A stretch of 64,000 nucleotides of DNA from Bimuria novae-zelandiae CBS 107.79 (lineage: Eukaryota > Ascomycota > Dothideomycetes > Pleosporales > Didymosphaeriaceae), in contig ML976660.1 of the NCBI GenBank assembly GCA_010015655.1, positions 496,222 through 560,221 on the forward strand, written 5' to 3'. The notes under the pieces were generated by a model that was not told where the DNA came from, did not search any database, and saw only the letters and a program-made list of their open reading frames with translations. Below are positions 45,105 to 55,454 of this stretch, one piece after another. Both the position numbers and the translations under genes were made by a program. Every line of letters begins with the position of its first letter. Position 1 is the first letter of the stretch.

Positions 45105-45396
45105 TTGAGACTTGCAGGAGAAGGTCACAAGCTGGTTTTGTTTTAGGACGACCCTATACACAAAAACCAAGGCGAGGAGATATTGGCAAGGCGGGATTTT
45201 AAAACGTCATCTCAAGATCGTCTGCGAATAACAGGATATCGACCACAACGAAACATGGAGGCGATGCTTGAATCGTTTGTGGACAGTTTCTTCGTGTTTC
45301 ATTAGGTGATCGTTGTATTAATTCAACATTACACTACGATATAGCCGTTCCTTCAACGAGACCCTCATAAGGAATAGATCATATATTATCGTCTAC

Positions 45397-46316
45397 TTAT
45401 AACTGCGCAAAAGCGAGCCACATGATACCCATGCCGCCCGCGAACCCAGCCATGCTGGCCTTTCCGAAATCACCCACCGCAGCACCAGAGAACTCAGGGA
45501 TACTCGGAGACTGCGACCCAGCGGGGCTGGCAGTGCTCTCCAGCTTGGTGGGTTTGGTTTTGGGGTGGTGCGGCTTAGCCCGAGATGTAGATTCAGGTTG
45601 TGACTCTGGCTGGCTGGTGCGACCCACGACAATCGGAGACTCGGTGCTGGTGGGTGCAACAGGGGCGGCGGTGCCGTTGTTGAAGGACCCGGCGGAGGAG
45701 GTGAAGTTGTCAGGGGCGGCGGTGGTCACGATGACGGGAATGATCGTGACTGCGGGCACTGAAGTGTCGGATATCGTCACGATCTGGACAATGTTTCCGC
45801 AGGTGTTGAGGACAAAGTCGTTGTATTCTGGAACCACATCAGCTACGAGGAGATAGGACATGGAAAATAAGAGAGCTTACGCTGGACATCGGCGGGACAG
45901 GCAGCAGCTACGGCGGCGCGGGCTTGAAGACGGTCGAGCTCGGCACAGATGCAGGGGAAGTCGGCGGGGTTGCACTGGCGGTTTGAGAGCAGGGGGAATA
46001 GCACGTCCTGGGTGCAGTCGGAGAGCCCGCGGATAGCAGAGGTGATAGCCAGCTCTGGTTCATTCTGAGGCATGTCTGCCGTGAGCGTGACATACAGGGT
46101 GGTGAAGGAAGTAAGAGTGCTGCTAAGAGTAGGCATCGTGGTGATGGTTGTGCAGGACATCGTGGTGGTAGAAGAAGGGGTGGTAGGTAAGATGGTAGTT
46201 GTTGCAGTAATCACCGAGGTGACTGAAGAAACGAAGGATATAGAGGAACCGGCAGGTCTGGTAGAACTGATAATCGCTGAAGTCCGGGTCCAATAATCTC
46301 TGATGTGCCAATGCAT
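45397..46316 (-). CDS. CFEM-like, probably GPI-anchored cell-wall protein
   Basis: Two exons (46,316-45,881; 45,827-45,397; intron 53 bp, donor GTAAGC, branch CTGAT, acceptor CCAG) encode 288 residues. A Ser/Thr-rich first part is followed by a cysteine block at about 100-160 (DCTQDVLFPLL, QCNP, FPCICAEL, AACPADVQ, NTCGN) resembling a fungal CFEM domain, but with fewer than the eight cysteines of the consensus. A Thr/Ser/Pro-rich stalk follows, then a C-terminal hydrophobic end GGMGIMWLAFAQL typical of GPI signals. Odd: no N-terminal signal peptide is visible, although a TATA box 75 bp upstream leaves no room for another exon. A 38-bp intron ending at 45,843 is an alternative, also in frame. 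Confidence 0.65.
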
Positions 46317-46390
46317 CTCACGAACGAGCGTCTAGCAAGTAGAACTTAGCGAACGGTTTGGGAGAGATGTCGTGTGCACCCGCTCGCACG

Positions 46391-46397
46391 GTTTATA
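46391..46397 (-). promoter_or_regulatory. TATA box of the CFEM-like gene
   Basis: TATAAAC on the minus strand, about 75 bp before the start codon. Confidence 0.5.
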
Positions 46398-46510
46398 GGC
46401 GGCAACTTTTGCACGGTTCATATGTATTGGCTGCTTGCGGTGGCGGATAAAAGACGGATATTAAAAATAGTTAAAGACGCATCCGGTCAGCTACCTTTAT
46501 TTCCACGGTT

Positions 46511-47245
46511 TCAGCTTTCGACATGGTATCGTGATGTTGTAGCGTGGCTCTCGTTGCCGGATTCGTCGGAGGCGCTGGAATGTGGCGAAGGCTCCCTGGA
46601 GGTGATATTAAGCCGTTTTTGCTTCATTCTCTCGACATCTCCATCCAGCTCTTTCGCAAAAGCAGCTATTTTATAAAGCTTGGCTAGACTGGTATCCTTT
46701 TGCTCATCGAGAGATAGCCGCGTTGGTGAAATCTGGTTGTCAAGGATTGCAACAATCATGTCAACCTGACTAGTTTCATAGAAACATTCATGGAGCTTCT
46801 TCGCATATCGTACTGCGCGAGATAGGTTATCGTTTGTGTCTTCTGGAGGATTCTCATGGTTCGCAAGCAGTCTTTCATAGTAAGGATTAACCTCGTTGTG
46901 CACCGTAGATGCAGGTCGGTGCCTGGCAATCTCTTCCATATAGTGCTTATACTGGTATGCTAAGACGTAAGGGTTCCTTAGGGCTTCGGATACCCTAAAG
47001 GACTCCCATTGTTCCGGGCTTTCAGGCTTTTCCTTACAGAACAAACAACGCCACGCTTCCCAAAGTCGTTGGCTTCGAGGCTTCCACATTGAAGGATCAA
47101 TGGGAAACAACTGTCGAGAATTTTCCCGTGCTCCAGGGTCCTCTGGAGGACCACCAAATAGTTGGCGATATAGTTTTCGAGCTCCTGGATCTTCTGGTGA
47201 ATCGAAGAGGCGATAATAGAGTCTCCACCAATCGAGATTTGCCAT
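46511..47245 (-). CDS. Orphan protein with a 17-residue tandem repeat
   Basis: Not recognised. The frame from the ATG at 47,245 gives 244 residues, beginning MANLDWWRLYYRLF. Near the N-terminus a 17-residue unit is repeated, SPEDPGARKLYRQLFGG then PPEDPGARENSRQLF. The middle is Trp/Glu-rich and helical-looking (LWEAWRCLFCKEKPESPEQW); the end is Ser-rich and polar. The same frame stays open without an ATG for about 190 more codons upstream (to 47,818), with hydrophobic, unusual composition, so a longer spliced product is possible. No signal peptide. Codon use and reading length support a gene, but no homologue is recalled. Confidence 0.5.
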   Translation of the reverse strand: MANLDWWRLYYRLFDSPEDPGARKLYRQLFGGPPEDPGARENSRQLFPIDPSMWKPRSQRLWEAWRCLFCKEKPESPEQWESFRVSEALRNPYVLAYQYKHYMEEIARHRPASTVHNEVNPYYERLLANHENPPEDTNDNLSRAVRYAKKLHECFYETSQVDMIVAILDNQISPTRLSLDEQKDTSLAKLYKIAAFAKELDGDVERMKQKRLNITSREPSPHSSASDESGNESHATTSRYHVES

Positions 47246-48120
47246 GGTGATGCGACAGTGCGTGTGCTCTCTGGTCGGCGCTGTTAGAGAGTTGAGGAAT
47301 GTACGCATACGGTAGGATAAGATCCATACTTTTGGTTCCATAGAACAAAGCCAAAACCGCAGGCACGCGGGGGAAGCCAAGCGAAGCGATACAAAGAAAG
47401 GTAGCACAAAGCTAACTGAGGTTAAGGATTGACTGTTAGAGAGGAGAGTTTGCAGCCTGGCGACAAACCGTGTCGTATGCTTCATCAGGAAGCATGGCAC
47501 AGAGAGCAGAACCCCAACAGTGCTCTTCCGAGCAATCATCTGTCTTAACATTAAAGTTACAGAGGATGAATATGCCAGAGGGGGCGCAGAAAACGAGAGT
47601 GATGAGTCTGTGAGGCCACATTCTTGATGACCAGAGGTTAGTGCACACAGTGTTATGCTGATAATCATGTTCATTGTGTTCCGGCGTAGGAGGCGAGCAG
47701 GTACGTAGTCCCTAGATAATAGGAGGTTCATATAGCATTTGCACAGGTATAATCCGGTCATATGCATGAGGAATATAAGAGGCACCGATGTAAGGCCTTG
47801 GAAATCAGAGAAGGACAAGGTGACGTTCGAGAGAAGACCAACCCACGGTGCCTCTCGTGTAAAGGTGAATGCTGGCTATACACTACTCCGTTGACAATCA
47901 AGATTTAGCTTTGTATCGTCTATCGTAGGGTTACTTATCATCATATTTCCCTATTACGAACTTTGGCCCTGAACCCCAGCTACAGCGCCATTTGATGCCA
48001 AGGCCCTAGCACTGTTTGACGCTAGCGTGCCGCTTAGCTTCTGGAACCCAGTGTCCGTGCGAAAATCAAAAGTTCGCCGCGAAATTTCGACCTGCAACGG
48101 CAGACGCTGCAGCTTTCAGA
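47246..48120. other. Region upstream of orphan gene and of RPL7
   Basis: It includes the open but unstarted extension of the orphan frame (to 47,818) and the RPL7 promoter. CAGCG/GACGC-rich DNA lies just before the RPL7 start; no TATA box. Confidence 0.4.
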
Positions 48121-49243
48121 ATGGCGACCTCAACGTGAGTTATTCTTCTCTCCCGAGCGCTGAGCTTGAAAGAATATTGTCTTTGCAATTACTGACTTAG
48201 CGCAGCACAGTCCCGACGCAGAACGACATCCTCGTCCCCGAAACGCTTTTGAAAAAGAGGAAATCGCAGGAAAGGGCACGCGAGGAGCGTGCTCTGGCTA
48301 CGAGGGAGAAGCGAGGTACGCAAGCATAGCGGCGACGAAGGGGCAAGAGAGGGCGGTCGCGATGATGATACTTTCCAACACCGTCGACTAGACTTCGGTC
48401 AATGCTGTTGAACCGTTAACCATCTTTCGGGACTGATGCGACCGCGCTGTTCGAGCCCATCGTGGCCCCTACAAATCTACACACAAGAATCGCACGCTAA
48501 TGGTCAAGGCAGACAAGAATAAGAAGAAGAGGGAAGTCATCTTCACCCGGGCAGAGAAATATGTGAAGGAGTACCGTGACGCCGAGAAAGAGAAGGTCAG
48601 GTTGTCTCGCGAGGCAAAGAAGAGCGACAGCTTCCATGTCCCGGAAGAGCCAACGCTTGTATTTGTGGTTCGCATCAAGGGTATCGGCAAGATTGACCCC
48701 AAGAAAAGGAAGACCCTACAGCTTCTCCGACTTCTCCAGATCAATAATGGCGTCTTCATCAAGATGTCCAAGGCTACCATGGAGATGTTGAAGATCGTCG
48801 AACCTTTGGTGGCTTACGGATACCCCAACCAGAAGTCCGTCCGTGAACTGATCTATAGTATGTATGCCGCTTGCTGTTTCTTTCGATCAATTACTAATCC
48901 GTTCGTAGAGCGCGGTTATGGGAAGGTCGACAAGCAGCGCATCCCGCTTACGAATAACGAGATCATTGAAGAGCAGCTCGGCAAATACGGGTACGCCGAC
49001 GTCAGTCCTGCATCCTCGGGCTTTTGCTAATGTACGAGCAGCATGATTTGTATGGAAGATCTCATTCACGAGATTTACACCGTCGGCCCCAACTTCAAGC
49101 AAGCTTCGAACTTTTTATGGCCATTCAAGCTTAATAGTCCTAACGGCGGTTTCCATAAGCGGAAGTTTAAGCATTTCATCGAAGGCGGAGACTTGGGTAA
49201 CCGTGAGGACCAGATCAACCAGTTGATCAGGCAAATGAATTAG
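48121..49243 (+). CDS. RPL7: 60S ribosomal protein uL30 (RPL7)
   Basis: A large-subunit protein. Five exons (48,121-48,134; 48,206-48,315; 48,513-48,857; 48,909-48,990; 49,042-49,243) give 250 residues. Signatures: [93 protein letters not shown] and [11 protein letters not shown]. Intron 2 is 197 bp and houses a box C/D snoRNA. Its acceptor was placed at 48,512 (branch GCTAAT), which joins REKR to [11 protein letters not shown] as in relatives; an earlier GAG site (48,455) would insert 19 residues not expected in the family. Exon 1 is 14 nt. Confidence 0.95.
48353..48445 (+). ncRNA. Box C/D snoRNA in RPL7 intron 2 (snR39/snR39b/snR59-like)
   Basis: Box C ATGATGA at 48,362-48,368 and box D CTGA at 48,433-48,436 are enclosed by a perfect 8-bp terminal stem, GCGGTCGC (48,353-48,360) with GCGACCGC (48,438-48,445). 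Just before box D the guide CCATCTTTCGGG complements CCCGAAAGATGG of the large-subunit rRNA. The fifth base from box D faces the G of CCCG, which in yeast numbering is G805 (snR39b target), two bases from A807 (snR39/snR59 target). In yeast snR39 and snR59 lie in introns of RPL7A and RPL7B, so host and target region both agree. It is probably released by debranching of the intron. Confidence 0.85.
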
Positions 49244-52200
49244 ACGCATTGATTATGAGTTACACGGGGTTTCGGGATTTGGACAGTTCCTAGCACGGAT
49301 TTTCTCTCTCTGGGTATACCCCACGTTGCATTTGCATGGCGTTCGGAGTTTCGGGTGGGAATAGTCTTGGGACCCTATTTATGCGCCTCACGCGAGCACG
49401 TATTTCACCTAGTTATTGTACTCGAACAGAGGATTGAATGACATGTGGGGCCCAGACCCTGGGTCTACTCTTAGTACTCGTATTGTACAAGAGTCGGTTG
49501 CAGGATATTAAAAAGGGTCCAGCCGACAACGGCCTGGCAGTGGCAGCCACAAGAATTTAAGTAGGATGCGGAACGTGCAAATTGAACACGGGTCTCCAGG
49601 CCGACTGGAAGACAGCATAAAAACTTTCACAACACAGCGTCGTATTCAATCATGCATGCAGTGACCAAAGCCCGTTCGACAGCGAAGGCAACAGTTCAGC
49701 CTTGAGTGCATCACTGAGGCAGATGGTTGCAAGGCATCACCTACATACGTGTTTTTGGAATCGCTGTTGCCTGACTGGAGATCTACAGACGGAGGTCACC
49801 AGCGGAGACGCTTACCGTGGAGTAAGACACATGTTTCTGCACAAATCAGCTCACGTACCCCAAGGCGCCACTCTGCAGCAGACCCCCATGTTCACGATAT
49901 TGAAGTGGCAGACAGCAGATCGTTGGGTCAGAGACGAGCGACCCGAGGGCCAATACTGCACGGTCTTGATCATCCGGAGTTGAGTGCAGACCCCTCGAGT
50001 GCTCGCGCGCGTCAATATGCGTGTTCCGAGGCCCACGATTGCTGCCCTCTTTCAACACATTGCATTGCCGGGTGCCAAACAAAGAAAAAGGACCACTCCG
50101 CTGGCCAGTGTTTGGAAAACGCAGCGAAAGCGCCTAGTAGCGCTTGCTGACGGCGTTGGACGGTCGCCTCCCGCAGAGGTTAAATGTGGCAAACCATACA
50201 TGATGCGATTGACACGCGCATCGCAGCGGTCATCCAGGCTCTCCGCAAATCGCAAAGCCGAAGCCAACATGGTCAACAAGACGAGAATCGGCGGCAAGGC
50301 GGGCGTTTGCGTCAGACGGTGAGCGTCATCACACGCCATCCATAGGCTTCCACGCTTCCACGCTGACTACTGCGCGTTTCGACAAAAGAAATGCTCGTCA
50401 GTGGTCAGACTAGCCCCATGACCTGCCAATATGAGTTGCAGCAATCCAGCCCGTCCTCAAGCCCGACTGTGCGCGACTAGTCCACATGGGCTGCGATTGG
50501 GGTGCTGCAGGCACACAAATTTTACTCAGTAGACAGGCACGGGGACCGGCTTCCGACCAGCACTGGATCAGCACTCACGTGTGTAGACGGGCGTGAGCTG
50601 GCACTGATTGCTAATATGACTCTCATCTATATGGACCGATTGGCTCTATTTACGGGCTGGCTGGAGTGACACAGTCATCTGGAACTTGATCAGAGGTGTT
50701 GGGAGGCCTGCGCGATGATGGACAGTTGTAGAGGCGGAGCGCGCTGTTTTCGCACAGGTTGGCCTCCTGGCGATGGCCGAAGACGCTTGGCAGCGGCAGT
50801 GAAGGATTCTTGACGCGGCAGCCGGTTTCCGGACCAGAGGCAAAGAGGATACGTGCCTCCACCCACGACTGCTAGCCTGGCTCTCGCGGATGATGCACGG
50901 GTTCTGCGTCTTGAGTGGGTGGTGGGCGGCGGCCGTGGGCGCCAGTTGTGGTCCCTGACGGTGTTCGATTGGGAGGCCTGCAGAACGGTGGGCCGGCCCA
51001 TGCCTGATGCTGAAGTAATTTTTCGACTTGTGCCTAACGAGTGCTTCTGGGCTCGGTGAGAGTGGAGCACTTGTGCATCATTGGAGAGGCATATGTCAGC
51101 CAGCACACGGCAGCGATGCAATTTCACAGACGTGGATGGGGACGCCCATGGCGAAGGCAGACGGTCGCACCCAGCTGCCAGGTCCCTGTGCTGGATGGTG
51201 ACGGTGAACCATGGGCAAGGGGTCGCGGAAAGGGCTGCCTGCTCAACGTTCCCAGCGACGGCCAGCCGGAGATGATGGCCACCAGGCCACGGAGGAAAGC
51301 CGGCCCCTCAGGCGGAGCGGTAGAGCGGTTAGGATTATGATTGCATGCCACATGCCGCCGCGCAGAAGCGTTGGTGCAGAAATTCGCTTCGCGAGCGTCT
51401 GACTGACAGCCAAGCTAGCCACACCACCCACACCAGCGCTCGTCACCCGTCCGTCCATCTCGCCCGTTCCTCTTTCACCTCCTTCTCTCTTCCTCTCCCT
51501 CCCTTCACCCTCACCGTCGCCTTGATCAACAGCTCCAGGTCCGCTGGCTGCCACTGCGACAACCTTCGAGCCTCTCGCCTCGGAGCCAGCCGAGATATCC
51601 GGGGGCCTCTGCTCTTCCCTGGGCAACGGGCGAACACCCTCTTCCCCGTTTGCAGCTTCGCCGTGCGCGTCGTCACTCCTCCATCGCACGCGCTCCGTTG
51701 CTGCTGTCATAGTCCCTGCGCCTCGTAGCGGCAGTGTTCACTCACCCCAGCGCAAGCGTCCTCGCTGGCTTTGCTCGAGCTAACCCTCGCCTGCTGGCTC
51801 GTTCGCGTCACCGTTGCAGACAGGGTCTGACTCCGACGGCCAACGTCGCTGTGAAAAGCATCGACCGCCTCCCCCTTTGCATCCATCTTCTGCGGTTGGC
51901 AGGCAGCCATTTCGTCGGCGCTGTTCTTTGTTGAGCCCTCGCACTTGACTTTTTTCTTGTTGGGTCGCCCTTGCCTCTGGTTGCGCTTCGACTCCTTCAC
52001 GTCCCTACGACACGCACGCACGCGTGCACCCTCCAACCTACCACCTCGCAAGGCGATCTATTGACTTAGGCCTCGTCCTGCTCGCGTTTCAGTGGCGCCC
52101 GCTCCTGCTCGGCCGCTCTTCCGGATCTCCACTACGCGTCCAAACTCGGTCTCAGCTGCGACAAACACGTCGGCCGTTTTTCTTGCCGCTTGCGCTGTGC

Positions 52201-52526
52201 CATCGACAACGACGCACTGTCTGACCGCGACAGCATTCTTAGAACCTCTCGCCGCTTTGTCGATTGTCTCAAACCGAAAAAAAACACTCCCTTGAACTAC
52301 CATTTCCTTTGTGCATGAGCGGGTCTTATTAGAGCGTCAGTAAGCTCCTTTGCGGAGCGTCCGCTCAACCCCAGCGGTCGAGATTCGAAGACACTGTACG
52401 TACAGTCGGCCTGTGTGTTGCGCCCCCTGGCGTCGCACAGCGGGTCATCATTCCACTTCACAAACGAAGCTCACATTGTCGCAGGGTCTGCCAGTATCTT
52501 CGTCCCTCCGCAACTGCAACTCCATC
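49244..52526. promoter_or_regulatory. Long region upstream of the cyclin gene
   Basis: A 3.3-kb stretch without a convincing gene. The part from about 51,410 is C/T-rich (a CTCCTTCTCTCTTCC tract near 51,480) like the long 5' leaders of fungal regulatory genes. A possible 5'-leader intron runs from GTAAGC at 52,340 to a GCAG near 52,485, and CTGTACGTACAG at about 52,394-52,405 is a perfect palindrome. Several frames of 60-150 codons occur on both strands and overlap each other; none shows a domain. Confidence 0.4.
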
Positions 52527-53885
52527 ATGCCGTCCTTCTACCCTCGGCAGAACATGCCACGGCAATTACCACTCACGCCGCCCGAGTTCGTACCTAGCTA
52601 CCACTCGGGTTGCGGAGGAATGCCCTACCAACAAACTGCCTATGGTGGCCAACCCGCCATTAGATCGCTAGATGATGGGTATGACTTTGCAGACCGCTAC
52701 AACCAACTCTCCATCGCGATGCCTCCCATGTACCCTCAAGCAGGCACCTATCTGAGCAACGCACCTCCAAGCCTTCCGCCACCGAGTTCCTTCTACGAAC
52801 CTAATGGCACAGCTATTCTTCCGCCAATGCGACATTCCATGGGAGACGCCGCTATGCAGCAGCACCGCACACAGGAGCTCATCCAGCGCCCGGCGCAGCA
52901 GCCCAAAGAAGAGAAGCCTGTTGGTGGTGTGTCCGCAAAACTGGACTACGACATGGATGTCATGACAGACTTCGTCTGTGAGATGGCACTTGAGATCATC
53001 ACGCCCGGTCGCATGATGCCACCATCCTTCCGGAAATGGGTCCATCAGGTGCTCTGCGCGACCAGGTTGCCATCCGCTACCATCATCTTGAGCATGTACT
53101 ACCTCTCTTCGAGGATGCCCATGTTGGCTGGTATTCCAAAGACCGACAACCACCTGTTCCGCCTGCTTACGATCTCACTTGTGCTGGGAAGCAAGTTCCT
53201 GGACGACAACACCTTCATCAACCGCTCATGGTCCGAGGTTAGTGGCATTTCTGTGGCCGACTTGAATCAACTCGAGATGGACTGGCTACTGGCTATCGAG
53301 TTCAAGCTGCATCGTGATCCTTCAGAGCATCAGGGCTGGACAACATGGTCTAACCACTGGAAGGCCTACGAGGAACGCGCTGCTGAACGAGCCGGCCGCG
53401 CCAATAAGCTCAGCCCCATCGACACCTCGGTACAGCGACAGCGTTCAATCAACAAGCCGCTCCCGCCGTTACCGATGCAACAGGGCTACAACCCGCCGCC
53501 GTACGAGTTCACTCCCAAATCTGCGCAGCCTTCGTTCAACGCTGCGAGCTATTCCCAGTACGACCCTTGGCGGTCATCCAACGAACATTCGCCGGCTTCG
53601 GCACCCACTTCTGGTCCCACTACCCCAGAATATTACGGTGCTACGGGAACTTGGGCTCCGGAAGGTTACTCTCGTCGCACCATGTTTGGTTTTCCACCCC
53701 TGTCTCAGCCTGCTCCAAGTCAGCCCCAGCAGCCAGCCAATTATGGTCCACCCACTTACTCAACGCAATACCAACCCCCTGCCTGGAACTCGCATGGCGT
53801 TAACTGCGGTTGCATGTACTGCGTCCAGCGACACCCGACCTACTTCATGGCCCCAGGCTTTGGTCCTCAGGCTGTCGCTGTTTAG
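52527..53885 (+). CDS. Pho85-type cyclin (PCL/Clg1-like)
   Basis: An intronless frame of 452 residues. The cyclin box lies at about 145-270: MDVMTDFVCEMALEI, FRKWVHQVLCATRLP, ATIILSMYYLSSRMP, LLTISLVLGSKFLDDNTF, NRSWSEVSGI and LNQLEMDWLLAIEFKLH, the PHO80/PCL pattern. Flanks are low-complexity, rich in Pro, Tyr and Gln (PPYEFTPK, YQPPAWNS), as in Clg1-type cyclins. The C-terminus has a C-x-C-x-x-C pattern (CGCMYC). Such cyclins activate the Pho85 kinase in nutrient and morphogenesis signalling. The ATG chosen is the first in the frame. Confidence 0.85.
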   Translation: MPSFYPRQNMPRQLPLTPPEFVPSYHSGCGGMPYQQTAYGGQPAIRSLDDGYDFADRYNQLSIAMPPMYPQAGTYLSNAPPSLPPPSSFYEPNGTAILPPMRHSMGDAAMQQHRTQELIQRPAQQPKEEKPVGGVSAKLDYDMDVMTDFVCEMALEIITPGRMMPPSFRKWVHQVLCATRLPSATIILSMYYLSSRMPMLAGIPKTDNHLFRLLTISLVLGSKFLDDNTFINRSWSEVSGISVADLNQLEMDWLLAIEFKLHRDPSEHQGWTTWSNHWKAYEERAAERAGRANKLSPIDTSVQRQRSINKPLPPLPMQQGYNPPPYEFTPKSAQPSFNAASYSQYDPWRSSNEHSPASAPTSGPTTPEYYGATGTWAPEGYSRRTMFGFPPLSQPAPSQPQQPANYGPPTYSTQYQPPAWNSHGVNCGCMYCVQRHPTYFMAPGFGPQAVAV

Positions 53886-55454
53886 GACCCGGCTGCCTAC
53901 CATGTCAGCCTGCATCGATGCAATGCCTGCTGATCATTCTTGAGAAAGGATCTTCGAGGCTGCTTCGCATCCTAGATGACATAATTGGCATCACGACCAA
54001 ATTGCTTCACGACTCTGCTTTTCGACCTCTACATATTGCTTGGACTTTTACCTCATTTCAGCGATTCGTTTGTTCAAAAGTTATTCCTTCGGACCGGCTT
54101 TTCCTCCTCTGAAAATAGTACGTCGACGACACCACAACGGTCCTTGCCACGGAGGCCTTGGTCTACTACTTTCAGATCGTCACTCGCCTAGGCGCTCGTC
54201 CGTTCTCTTCTTGTCGCTATTCGAGACATCTGCGCCTTCAAAATTTGACGAAAAGCACCCAAGGATTGCGATCATCTTGCATGATAGATTTCCTACCTTA
54301 CACTTCGCTGCACCGGTTTTTTCATTGCTTGTTTTACGTTTAGACACTGGGTATTGTCACGGGTCATCGGGAGCACTTCCAGCGAAATTGTGGGACTACG
54401 GCGTTTCGGTTCAACCTACCACGATGCTTTTGAGTTCTGCTTGCATACGGTACCTCATCGATGAGCCTAGGTGCTGTAATACTCATCTAGGGTAAGGCAG
54501 TTTGCCCAGACCTCGATACGGGGGCTGTACCTCTGCACGATTGTTTTGCTGCACTGCGCTGCTAGATTGGCATTGGAGGTTCGTTGCATTTTTTAATGGT
54601 CTTGTTTTATATGTTTGTTGGGATTGTACGGTCAGCGCGTCGATCGTGAGCATTGGCTCTTCTCTGATCCGCCTTCCCTTCACGGATTGTGGCCGTACCT
54701 CCAGTTTGTTGTTTTAGGAGCTCACGACTTGATTCCCCTCGATTTGCCTCGGTTACTCCGTCGGGAGCTGTAATTAATTTGGCATCGGATTATGACGGAG
54801 CATCACTTTTGTTTCTTTCTATCTTCGTTTGGGCGGAAAAGGCTTTGAGCTTTCATGAACTTCTATACCAGATGCGCACTAGGGAATCAGGAGGGTACGG
54901 TTCGAAACAGTGCTTTTACTACTAGATCTTTGTGGAAAAACAGGGCTTCTTGATAGCAGCATCAAAATGGAAAAATGGTGGTGAGTGATTTCCATCGCTC
55001 GCAACACCTCGCAAAGTACTTGCCCGTTCGCACAAGGGTGAATTGTTTCCCGTAAGCCTGCCAGGCGGTGGATTTGTTGACTGCATCACTGCCCGCGTTG
55101 AGTCACGCGGCGTTAAGAGCTCGCACGGCGACCGTAGATACGGTATCAATAACTTGGCCCCGTCTGGTCTGGAACGGTGCACAGGTTTGTCCGTCGCGGC
55201 GGCGCGTCGCAAAATCGGATTTAACCGCTCCTTAACTGCGCCTCCACTTTCACGCCGTGGTGTCGTCATTGGCCAATCACGAGAAAAGCCGCTTGCGCGG
55301 GCTGGCGAAGCGGACGGTTTGGTGGCCGGTTGGTCGTTCAAACTCGGTGGAGAAGACGAGGGTGGCCATGTCGTGGACGAACTTGCCGCGCAATGCAGCA
55401 TCTCCCGTGATCGAGTAGCCCTTTGCGGCGTATATATAGTAAGGTCTTGGGGGG
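53886..55454. other. Cyclin 3' flank and upstream region of the NAPE-PLD-like gene
   Basis: T-rich DNA to about 54,900 suits a long 3' untranslated region. A TATATATA box lies at 55,431-55,438. Several frames occur on both strands; none is gene-like. Confidence 0.4.
55431..55438 (+). promoter_or_regulatory. TATA box before the NAPE-PLD-like gene
   Basis: TATATATA only 17 bp before the ATG at 55,455. If it is the functional box, transcription could begin after that ATG and the start would be the in-frame ATG at 55,689. Confidence 0.5.

Noticed and set aside
45843..45880. 38-bp intron in the CFEM-like gene
   Set aside because: It is in frame but very short and without a branch site; the 53-bp alternative ending at 45,828 has CTGAT at the right place.
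46072..46296. Plus-strand open frame inside the CFEM-like gene
   Set aside because: It is the antisense shadow of Ser/Thr codons and has no domain or start context.
47630..47690. Possible third copy of the 105-bp inverted-repeat element
   Set aside because: Only GACCAGAG and a few scattered bases match; no arms are present.
47246..47818. N-terminal extension of the orphan gene
   Set aside because: The frame has no ATG at its beginning and its composition differs from the downstream part, so it was left out of the coding feature and only noted.
48455..48512. Earlier acceptor for RPL7 intron 2 adding 19 residues
   Set aside because: It ends in GAG, lacks a good branch site, and the added residues do not fit the ribosomal protein family.
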